DNA of 5,535 bases from an uncultured Eubacteriales bacterium. Its GTDB lineage: Bacteria; Bacillota; Clostridia; Oscillospirales; Ruminococcaceae. A program made the position numbers and the translations under genes. Positions 1 through 5,535 of the stretch are shown one piece after another (the first letter of the stretch is position 1; the number at the start of each line of letters is the position of its first letter). Where the stretch lies: positions 1 through 5,535 of the forward strand of contig CAUHFD010000191.1 in assembly GCA_959605275.1 (NCBI GenBank), in the 5' to 3' direction. The notes beneath the pieces were generated by a model. It did no database searches. It was given only the letters and a program-made list of their open reading frames with translations, and was not told the DNA's origin.

Positions 1-1342
1 GGAAGACTTTGAGTCGGTACGTACCATTGCGGAAACGATCAAAAATTGCACGGTTGCCAGCCTTTCCAGAGCGGTGAAAGGCGACATTGACCGGGCATAT
101 GATGCCGTAAAATCCGCATCAAAGCCCCGTATTCATACTTTTTTGGCAACCAGCGATATTCATATGCAGTATAAACTGAAAATGACTCCAAACGAAGTCA
201 TCGCGCGTACCTCCGAAATGGTTGCATATGCAAAAAGTCTCTGCGATGACGTCGAGTTTTCTGCCGAAGACGCTTCCCGAAGCAATCGTGAGTTTTTGGT
301 AGAAGTATTTAACGCAGCCATCAAATCCGGCGCAACCGTCTTAAATATTCCCGATACGGTCGGTTATGCAACGCCGGAGGAAATGTATGAATTGGTTTCC
401 TACATTAAAAATCACATTATTACGCCCGAAAAAGTAGACCTTTCGGTACACTGTCACGATGATCTGGGATTGGCAGTTGCGACCACATTAGCCTCCATCA
501 GAGCGGGCGCCACACAGGTAGAATGTACGGTGAACGGCATCGGCGAACGCGCCGGAAACGCTTCCTTAGAAGAAGTTGTCATGAATCTGCATACCAGACA
601 GGACGTTTACAACGGATACACCAATGTCAACACCAAACAGATTTACCGCGCAAGCAAACTGCTTTCGACCATCACCGGTGTACCGATTGCACCGAACAAA
701 TCGATCATCGGTGCAAATGCTTTTGCGCATGAGAGTGGTATTCATCAGCACGGCGTTTTAAACAATCCGACTACATATGAAATTATGTCACCCGAGACCA
801 TCGGAATTCCGCAAAATAAAATGGTATTGGGCAAACATTCCGGCAAACACGCGTTTGAAGATCGTCTGATTACTTTGGGATACAGTCTCTCCCCCGAAGA
901 AATCGCCGATGCATTCACCAAGTTTAAAGAACTTGCCGACAAAAAGAAAGCGGTAAATGACAAAGATATTGAAGCCTTGATCGGCAATTCGCATATCGAA
1001 ATACCGCAAAATATCAGTTATGTCAGCTATCAGGTGCAAACCGGCAATACGATTTCTGCAACCGCAGCGGTAAAAATCAACATTGACGGTATAGAAAAAG
1101 AAAATTCCGCGATGGGCGGAGGTCCGATTGACGCCTGCTTTAAGGCGATTGAAGGAATGGTAGATTCTAAATTCACACTGGACAGCTACACCATTCAATC
1201 GGTAACTGAGGGAGAAGATGCTCTGGGTGAAGTCATTGTAAAAATGAAACACAATGACGCCATTATTACCGGACGCGGACTGAGCACCGATATTATTGAA
1301 GCAAGTATTAAAGCATACTTAAACGCCTTGAACAAAGGGTAA
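1..1342 (+). CDS. leuA: 2-isopropylmalate synthase, 5'-truncated by window edge
   Basis: This enzyme condenses acetyl-CoA with 2-oxoisovalerate to give 2-isopropylmalate, the first committed step of leucine biosynthesis in the cytoplasm. The frame is open from base 2 (first residues EDFESVRTIAETI), so the true start lies outside; 446 residues are visible of a usual ~500-510. The GTG at 74 is internal, because homology continues upstream of it. Visible family signatures: the catalytic TIM-barrel segment NIPDTVGYATPEEM, the metal-binding HCHDD (CAC at 449-451; the two His are visible residues 150 and 152), NGIGERAGNASLEE just after it, and ANAFAHESGIHQHG around 713-754. The last ~115 residues (ISYVSYQVQTGN to the end) match the LeuA dimerisation/regulatory domain that binds leucine for feedback inhibition, including GGGPIDA and the late GRGLSTDIIEAS. 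The N-terminal RDGEQ motif is not in the window. A terminator follows the TAA stop by 23 bp. Homocitrate or citramalate synthase is less likely given the close match to LeuA throughout. Confidence 0.96.
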   Translation, partial: EDFESVRTIAETIKNCTVASLSRAVKGDIDRAYDAVKSASKPRIHTFLATSDIHMQYKLKMTPNEVIARTSEMVAYAKSLCDDVEFSAEDASRSNREFLVEVFNAAIKSGATVLNIPDTVGYATPEEMYELVSYIKNHIITPEKVDLSVHCHDDLGLAVATTLASIRAGATQVECTVNGIGERAGNASLEEVVMNLHTRQDVYNGYTNVNTKQIYRASKLLSTITGVPIAPNKSIIGANAFAHESGIHQHGVLNNPTTYEIMSPETIGIPQNKMVLGKHSGKHAFEDRLITLGYSLSPEEIADAFTKFKELADKKKAVNDKDIEALIGNSHIEIPQNISYVSYQVQTGNTISATAAVKINIDGIEKENSAMGGGPIDACFKAIEGMVDSKFTLDSYTIQSVTEGEDALGEVIVKMKHNDAIITGRGLSTDIIEASIKAYLNALNKG

Positions 1343-1365
1343 GAAAGAAAATAACTTTGTAAAAA

Positions 1366-1443
1366 AACCGACTGATAAAACCAAAATCTGATGCAGATTT
1401 TTATTTCTGTATACAGTGTGGTTTTATCAGTCGGTTCTTTTTT
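1366..1443 (+). terminator. Intrinsic terminator of leuA with branched loop
   Basis: A perfect 18-bp inverted repeat (left arm 1366-1383, right arm 1419-1436, AACCGACTGATAAAACCA and its complement) is followed by C and six T (1438-1443) and preceded by seven A (1361-1367). This is a Rho-independent terminator 23 bp after the leuA stop; the A tract could also let it work on the opposite strand. The 35-nt loop is unusually long and holds a second perfect hairpin (1384-1390 with 1394-1400, 7 bp, loop ATG) starting directly at the end of the outer stem, then the 10-bp palindrome CTGTATACAG (1407-1416). Confidence 0.9.
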
Positions 1444-1472
1444 GATAAATCGAAAAAATCATTGCATAACTG
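1443..1472 (+). promoter_or_regulatory. Possible SigE-type sporulation promoter for sipL-spoIVA
   Basis: TGATAAA (1443-1449) and CATAACTG (1465-1472), separated by 15 bp, resemble the mother-cell SigE elements KMATATT and CATACAHT: 4 of 7 and 5 of 8 positions agree, with the consensus spacing. A start of transcription near 1478-1480 would leave a ~50-nt leader before the ATG at 1530. The -35-like element begins on the last T of the leuA terminator, so terminator and promoter abut. The match is imperfect and the call leans on the known SigE control of spoIVA and sipL in other spore formers; no better candidate is visible in the gap. Confidence 0.4.
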
Positions 1473-1511
1473 GTACAAGTTTTGAATATAGATGAATTAA
1501 GAAAAATCGTA

Positions 1512-1518
1512 AAAGGAG
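1512..1518 (+). promoter_or_regulatory. Ribosome binding site that sets the sipL start
   Basis: AAAGGAG lies 11 nt before the ATG at 1530. The longer in-frame start, TTG at 1482, has no purine-rich Shine-Dalgarno sequence ahead of it (preceding bases ACTGGTACAAGT) and would sit almost on the predicted transcription start. This site therefore favours the shorter protein. Confidence 0.7.
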
Positions 1519-1529
1519 CGGTAGAACAT

Positions 1530-3074
1530 ATGGAATTTGAATGCACCCATGAGTCCGTTTGCATAAATGAGGTTATTTTTGACAGCAATTTGGAACAGTC
1601 TGTTGAATTAGATTATCTTCTTCCCGATTACTGTCCGAGCATCTTCAAAGTTCTGAAATGCAAACTGGTTCCCAAGATCACCTCCGAGCGAGTTGCCGAC
1701 GGAAAGTTGTATATTGATGCGATCGTTTGTATCAAAGTATTATACGCGGCAGAAAACAGCAATGAAATCAGAAATATCGACCAAAAAGTCATATTTTCCA
1801 AAACAGTGGATTTACACAACAATACCGATAATCCCATAATTAACATTGCCGCCAAATCCGACTATGTAAATTGCCGGGTCATCAATCCCAAACGCCTTGA
1901 TATTCGCGGAGCGGTCAGCATGAGATGTCAAGTTACCGAACAAAAAAGCCAAAGCATTGTTTCAGATGCCTCCGGCAGCGGCGTTCAGATGCAAAAAAAC
2001 AGTCTTGCCGTCAGTGGTATGAAAATATGTGCAAGCAAACAGTTTACAGTGCGCGAGGAGCTGGAAATCGGCGCCGGGAAGCCAGCCGTCAACAGTATCC
2101 TGTCAAGCGACGCGGTCTGCTTACTGAACGATGTCAAACTCATTGCTAACAAAATCATCTGCAAAGGCGAAGCCTTTCTCCACACCTTATATTTACCGGA
2201 ATCGGAAAATGCGAAACCGGAATTAATCGAAAATTCCTTGCTTCTGAGCCAAATTATCGACATGCCAGGCATTGATGAAGATTATGAATGCAGTGTTGAT
2301 ATCACACCGATCGATGTCATGATTGAATTAAAAGAGGACGGTGCCGGTGAAAACAAAATTCTGGTTGTGGAAATTACCGTAAACGCAGAATGCATTGCAG
2401 ACAGGAACAAAGAAATACAAATTGTCAGTGATATGTTTTCTACCTGTTATGAGTCAGAATGTAATAAGAGAAATGTAAAACTGGAAAAATTGCTTGCGGT
2501 GATCAACGAGACCAACATTTGCAAAAACACCATGGATTTTCCGAATGACCAGATTGATTGCATCTATGATGTGCGATGTGAATACATTCCGACCGGAGTC
2601 AACTGTGTCAAAGGCAAAATTCAGTTTTCCGGCAATATCAACATTGAAATTTTAGCTTTGGATCACGAACAAATGCCATGTATGCTCGAAAGAAGCGTTC
2701 CCTGCGATTATGAGATCATTTGTGCACTCGCAAATGAAGATTCCGTTTTGAAATACAACAGCTGTATCATCTCGGTCGGATACAGCATGGCAGGAGCCAA
2801 TCAAATCGAATTGCGCACCGAAATTAAAACAACCGGCTGCCTTTATGAGATAGTTCCCTGTGAAATGATTACTGATATCAGCCTGAACAGCGAAAATCCA
2901 AAGATCCGCACCGATGACGCCGCATTAAAATTGTATTTTGCAGACGAAGGAGAAAAAATCTGGGATATTGCCAAACGTTATAATACATCGGTTCGTTCCA
3001 TTATTGATGATAACGGACTGACCGGTGATGAAATAGAAAAACGCGGAATGGTTTTGATTCCGATTGTGGATTAA
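1530..3074 (+). CDS. sipL: SipL-like spore coat assembly protein (three SPOCS/DUF3794 modules + LysM)
   Basis: This is the probable SpoIVA-interacting protein of the basal spore coat, acting in the mother cell at the forespore surface. With the ATG at 1530 it has 514 residues. Three SPOCS (DUF3794) modules can be recognised by their recurring beta-strand pair: GKLYIDAIVCIKVLY (58-72), CKGEAFLHTLYL (211-222) and KGKIQFSGNINIEIL (361-375). The first module opens with LPDYCPSIFKVLKCK (31-45), a hallmark of the family. The C-terminus (about 468-513) is a LysM domain: YFADEGEKIWDIAKRYNTS, the asparagine-glycine turn DDNGLTGDEI, and the closing MVLIPI. In C. difficile this domain binds SpoIVA, and a Trp of the same IWDIAK-type motif (here W478) is reported to matter. 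There is no signal peptide or membrane segment, as expected for a cytosolic coat protein. The protein has 24 cysteines, none in the LysM. spoIVA follows after 78 bp. An in-frame TTG at 1482 would add 16 residues but lacks a ribosome binding site. Other clostridial DUF3794-LysM proteins exist, so the name rests on architecture plus the spoIVA neighbour. Confidence 0.88.
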   Translation: MEFECTHESVCINEVIFDSNLEQSVELDYLLPDYCPSIFKVLKCKLVPKITSERVADGKLYIDAIVCIKVLYAAENSNEIRNIDQKVIFSKTVDLHNNTDNPIINIAAKSDYVNCRVINPKRLDIRGAVSMRCQVTEQKSQSIVSDASGSGVQMQKNSLAVSGMKICASKQFTVREELEIGAGKPAVNSILSSDAVCLLNDVKLIANKIICKGEAFLHTLYLPESENAKPELIENSLLLSQIIDMPGIDEDYECSVDITPIDVMIELKEDGAGENKILVVEITVNAECIADRNKEIQIVSDMFSTCYESECNKRNVKLEKLLAVINETNICKNTMDFPNDQIDCIYDVRCEYIPTGVNCVKGKIQFSGNINIEILALDHEQMPCMLERSVPCDYEIICALANEDSVLKYNSCIISVGYSMAGANQIELRTEIKTTGCLYEIVPCEMITDISLNSENPKIRTDDAALKLYFADEGEKIWDIAKRYNTSVRSIIDDNGLTGDEIEKRGMVLIPIVD

Positions 3075-3132
3075 GGCAATACCGCAGATTTACAACCGGA
3101 ATTTTGCGAAATAAAACCGGGCAAAGCCTCAG

Positions 3133-3138
3133 AAAGGA
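3133..3138 (+). promoter_or_regulatory. Ribosome binding site of spoIVA, long spacing
   Basis: AAAGGA is the only Shine-Dalgarno-like sequence before spoIVA and lies 14 nt from the ATG at 3153, longer than the usual 5-10. The start is nevertheless firm: an in-frame TAG sits at 3144-3146, and the N-terminus from 3153 aligns with known SpoIVA. Confidence 0.6.
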
Positions 3139-3152
3139 TTGAATAGATTTAT

Positions 3153-4631
3153 ATGGAAAACAGTAATATTTATCAGGATATCGCCAAACGAACAGACGGC
3201 GACATCTACATCGGTATTGTCGGCCCGGTTCGAACGGGTAAATCCACTTTTATTAAAAAATTCATGGAAACGCTGGTTATTCCAAACATAGACAGTGAAT
3301 TCCGGAAAGAACGCGCGATAGATGAACTGCCCCAATCTGCCGCCGGAAAGACAATTATGACAACCGAGCCCAAATTTATTCCGGAAGAAGGCGTTAAAAT
3401 TCAGTTGGATGACAACGCGGTAATGAATGTACGCTTGATTGACTGCGTTGGCTATATCGTACCGAGCTCCATCGGGTATATCGAAAATGAAGCGCCGAGA
3501 ATGGTTGTTACTCCATGGTTTGAAAATGAAGTCCCGTTCAATATGGCGGCAGAAGTCGGCACTCAGAAAGTAATCACCGAACACTCCACCATTGGCTTGG
3601 TCATCACTACCGATGGCAGCATCAGCGATATTCCGCGTTCTGAATACGAAGAAGCAGAAGAACGAGTCATTAATGAATTAAAAGACATCAGCAAACCTTT
3701 TATCATTCTGCTTAACTGTGTCAATCCGAACTCTGCTGCATCTAAAACGCTCGCAGAAAGTATGTCGGAAAAATACGGCGTTCCTGTCATGGCAGTCAGT
3801 TGTGTTGATTTAACCGAAAGCGATATCAGAAATATCCTGACCAAGGTATTGTTTGAATTTCCAATCAAGGAAATATCAGTAGATATGCCGAAATGGATTA
3901 CCACATTAGAAAAAGGACACTGGCTGAAAGAAAGCGTCTATGATTCCGTAAAAAAATCCGCCTGCAGCATCAACCATATCAGCGAAGTCAACCGCATTAC
4001 TAAGGATATCAGCGAATGCGAGTATGTAACCCGTGCCAATATTGACAATATCGACCTCGGGAACGGATGCGCACGGATTTCTCTCAACATCAAAAGCGAA
4101 CTGTTTTACAAAATTCTGGGCGAAGCAACGGGTTTGGAAATAAACGGTGAATCCGAGCTGATGCCAACCATGATACAGCTTGCTAGAATGAAAAAAGAAT
4201 TTGAAAAATTTCAGGGTGCTCTGCAAGAAGTGGACGCAACCGGGTACGGAATCGTCATGCCGACCATCGACGAGCTTTCGCTGGAGGAACCGGAAATCGT
4301 TAAACAAGGCGGGAAATACGGTATTCGCTTGAAGGCTTCTGCCCCAAGCATCCATATGATGAAAGCCAACATCACCGCCGAAGTCAATCCGTTAGTCGGC
4401 AGCGAAAAACAATCCGAAGAGCTTGTCATGTATCTGCTGAAGGAATTCGAGGAAAATCCAAAGAAAATTTGGGAATCCAATATTTTCGGGAAATCGCTTC
4501 ATGAACTGGTGAACGAAGGCTTGCATAACAAGCTGTATCGCATGCCGCAGGATGCACGGCTCAAATTTCAGGAAACCATCGAACGGATTATCAATGAAGG
4601 CTGCGGCGGTCTGATCTGCATTATCTTATAA
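3153..4631 (+). CDS. spoIVA: Stage IV sporulation protein A, coat morphogenetic ATPase
   Basis: SpoIVA is the cytoskeleton-like ATPase that polymerises on the mother-cell side of the outer forespore membrane and forms the base on which the coat is built; it is also needed for cortex formation. The product has 492 residues, the same length as the B. subtilis protein, and stays colinear with it from MENSNIYQDIAKRTDGDIYI to the end. The N-terminal P-loop domain of the TRAFAC GTPase type (about 1-235) carries the Walker A GPVRTGKST with K30, the TIMTTEPKF segment with the two sensor threonines T70 and T71, and the Walker B-like RLIDCVGY with D97. All of these are intact, so ATP binding, hydrolysis and polymerisation should be preserved. 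The C-terminal region, needed for forespore localisation in B. subtilis, ends in the highly conserved ERIINEGCGGLICIIL, with Cys where B. subtilis has Ser and Ala. It lies directly downstream of its binding partner's gene and is probably co-transcribed with it. No other family fits. Confidence 0.98.
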   Translation: MENSNIYQDIAKRTDGDIYIGIVGPVRTGKSTFIKKFMETLVIPNIDSEFRKERAIDELPQSAAGKTIMTTEPKFIPEEGVKIQLDDNAVMNVRLIDCVGYIVPSSIGYIENEAPRMVVTPWFENEVPFNMAAEVGTQKVITEHSTIGLVITTDGSISDIPRSEYEEAEERVINELKDISKPFIILLNCVNPNSAASKTLAESMSEKYGVPVMAVSCVDLTESDIRNILTKVLFEFPIKEISVDMPKWITTLEKGHWLKESVYDSVKKSACSINHISEVNRITKDISECEYVTRANIDNIDLGNGCARISLNIKSELFYKILGEATGLEINGESELMPTMIQLARMKKEFEKFQGALQEVDATGYGIVMPTIDELSLEEPEIVKQGGKYGIRLKASAPSIHMMKANITAEVNPLVGSEKQSEELVMYLLKEFEENPKKIWESNIFGKSLHELVNEGLHNKLYRMPQDARLKFQETIERIINEGCGGLICIIL

Positions 4632-4646
4632 TGAATGTCATTATAA
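4626..4646 (+). repeat. Perfect hairpin across the spoIVA stop codon
   Basis: TTATAATGA (4626-4634) and TCATTATAA (4638-4646) form a perfect 9-bp inverted repeat with a 3-nt ATG loop. The left arm contains the TAA stop of spoIVA (4629-4631). The stem is AT-rich (one G-C pair) and has no T tract after it, so it is not a terminator by itself. It may be chance, an operator-like site, or a weak mRNA 3' structure ahead of the terminator 40 bp downstream. Confidence 0.5.
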
Positions 4647-4685
4647 CAAATCATTTTTCTAACGATTGTAACCGTACAACCCAAT

Positions 4686-4732
4686 AAAAACGCACTTCCT
4701 TTCAAAACCAATTGAAAGGAAGTGCGTTTTTT
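4686..4732. terminator. Bidirectional intrinsic terminator between convergent genes
   Basis: A perfect 20-bp stem (4686-4705 with 4712-4731, core ACGCACTTCCTTTCAA and its complement) encloses a 6-nt loop. It ends in six T on the + strand (4727-4732) and in five T on the - strand (complement of 4686-4690). It lies between spoIVA (+), which ends at 4631, and the rhamnosidase-like gene (-), which ends at 4770, and can stop transcription from both sides. Confidence 0.95.
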
Positions 4733-4769
4733 ATGATAAATGAACTTGATAAGCGTCTTTAAAAAATGA

Positions 4770-5535
4770 TCAATCAATCACTGTTACGCCGTCCGGAACG
4801 TTATACTCCGTTTTAATGCTGCCGTCGGCTTGCTTCACATGAGAAACTGATATCACTCCATATGGAGTCGGATAGGTTCCCTTCGCCCATTTCAGTTGTC
4901 CTAAATCCGGTCGGATTCTTATTTTTTTACATCCCGGCTCCGCAATTTGAATACCTAATACCCGTTCCGCCAAAAAAGCGGTCGGTCCGGAAGACCATCC
5001 ATGACACAAGCTATGACGATATCCAATATAGCAATATGCGCCGTTATCTCCGTGAATATCATATTCCCCTTCACCGGAGATTTTATCCAGTCGGCTTCCC
5101 TCTTTTAACCAATCCACTGAAAAGTCTTCCCAAAAAGTAGTCGCGCCTACCGAAAGCATACCGCCGTAATATTCTTTCAAAATATCCAAAGCTTCTTTCA
5201 TTTTACCCGCATTGGCAATTGCAGAAAGCTGATAATAACTTAAAAAAGTAGAAATATCTTTTGCACCGTTTACCAACAACACTTCATCGGCAGCCTGTTT
5301 CGGATCAAGATGCCCCGCCAGTGACATAAACGCCGCAGACGCTTTGATTCCATACTCATCCGGAATATTTTTCCGAAGCAGTTCTGCTTTCTGAATACAT
5401 TTTTCCTCTAATTGCTGATTACCGAATAAATCACAAAGCCCTGCTCCTGCTTTCAGCGCCATAGCAAACAACGCACGAACACCTGCGCGAGCCTCTTTAA
5501 GATCGCTGGTGGGCCAATCAAGAAAGTATCCCATT
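4770..5535 (-). CDS. Alpha-L-rhamnosidase-like glycoside hydrolase (GH78 type), C-terminal part
   Basis: The product probably removes terminal L-rhamnose or a related sugar from plant or other glycans. Only the last ~254 residues are in the window; reading runs off the right edge. The Met nearest the edge (codon 5534-5532) is internal, since the protein opens mid-domain with GYFLDWPTSDLKEARAGVRALFAMALKAG, typical of the (alpha/alpha)6 barrel of bacterial rhamnosidases. Further on come SVGATTFWEDFSVDW (visible 128-142; E136 is in the conserved TTxWE motif, a candidate catalytic acid/base), SLCHGWSSGPTAFLAERVLGI (175-195), and a C-terminal beta-sandwich, IRIRPDLGQLKWAKGTYPTPYGVISV onward, as in the Bac_rhamnosid C-terminal domain. 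The stop is TGA (complement of 4770-4772). Any signal peptide and the other catalytic residues are outside, so cellular location cannot be judged. The exact substrate is uncertain, because this superfamily includes many untested members. It converges on spoIVA across a shared terminator and is probably unrelated to sporulation. Confidence 0.85.
   Translation of the reverse strand, partial: MGYFLDWPTSDLKEARAGVRALFAMALKAGAGLCDLFGNQQLEEKCIQKAELLRKNIPDEYGIKASAAFMSLAGHLDPKQAADEVLLVNGAKDISTFLSYYQLSAIANAGKMKEALDILKEYYGGMLSVGATTFWEDFSVDWLKEGSRLDKISGEGEYDIHGDNGAYCYIGYRHSLCHGWSSGPTAFLAERVLGIQIAEPGCKKIRIRPDLGQLKWAKGTYPTPYGVISVSHVKQADGSIKTEYNVPDGVTVID

Noticed and set aside
74..76. GTG 74 as the start of leuA
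   Set aside because: The 24 codons before it continue LeuA-like sequence to the window edge, so it is an internal Val codon.
788..1252. Antisense open frame of 154 codons inside leuA
   Set aside because: It is the reverse-strand shadow of a well-conserved enzyme, with low-complexity Phe/Tyr-rich composition, no recognisable domain and no ribosome binding site of note.
3097..3121. CCGG...CCGG imperfect inverted repeat between sipL and spoIVA
   Set aside because: Only the four outer base pairs and a few inner A-T pairs form, and no T tract follows, so it is not a terminator or a convincing RNA structure.
3075..3152. Separate SigE or SigK promoter directly before spoIVA
   Set aside because: The best -10-like strings (AATACCGC, GAATAGAT) match about half of the consensus and lack a good -35 at the right spacing, so co-transcription with sipL is simpler.
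3129..4355. Antisense open frames at 3129-3584, 3563-3904 and 3906-4355 inside spoIVA
   Set aside because: They overlap a gene matching SpoIVA along its whole length; their products resemble no family and arise from codon bias on the opposite strand.
4862..5140. Plus-strand open frame of 92 codons within the rhamnosidase-like gene
   Set aside because: The minus-strand frame here carries clear rhamnosidase motifs, while the plus-strand product is basic, Pro/Tyr-rich and unrecognisable.
5532..5534. ATG at the right edge as the start of the rhamnosidase-like gene
   Set aside because: The sequence after it is the middle of the catalytic barrel; a complete enzyme of this family is several hundred residues longer at the N-terminus.

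Overview
The window looks like chromosomal DNA from an anaerobic, endospore-forming member of the Clostridia, perhaps near the Oscillospiraceae/Ruminococcaceae. Two things point there: a full-length SpoIVA, which is found only in endospore formers, and directly upstream of it a SipL-type protein. SipL is the clostridial partner of SpoIVA, whereas Bacillus uses other proteins such as SpoVM and SpoVID around SpoIVA. The finer placement is inferred from general protein style and moderate base composition, and no 16S or other marker is present.

Layout, left to right. (1) Bases 1-1342 (+) hold the 3' nine-tenths of leuA, 2-isopropylmalate synthase, whose N-terminus lies off the left edge. (2) Bases 1343-1529 hold a strong, unusually elaborate intrinsic terminator followed at once by a possible SigE-type promoter and a good ribosome binding site. 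(3) Bases 1530-3074 (+) hold a sipL-like gene: three SPOCS/DUF3794 modules and a C-terminal LysM domain. (4) Bases 3153-4631 (+) hold spoIVA, 492 codons, with all the ATPase motifs intact. (5) Bases 4632-4769 form a convergent intergenic gap with a small hairpin over the spoIVA stop codon and a 20-bp-stem bidirectional terminator. (6) Bases 4770-5535 (-) hold the C-terminal part of an alpha-L-rhamnosidase-like glycoside hydrolase, whose 5' end lies off the right edge.

How the genes work together. SipL and SpoIVA are known in Clostridioides difficile to bind each other through the LysM domain of SipL and to build the basal layer of the spore coat around the forespore in the mother cell. Here their genes are adjacent and co-oriented, with 78 bp and no visible terminator between them, so they probably form a two-gene sporulation operon insulated by terminators on both sides. 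leuA (leucine biosynthesis) and the rhamnosidase (plant or mucosal glycan breakdown) are unrelated metabolic neighbours. I see no mobile element, CRISPR array, tRNA or rRNA. I do not see a plainly new biological system. The points most worth a second look are the compact sipL-spoIVA module, the branched terminator with the adjoining sporulation promoter, and the cysteine-rich SipL.
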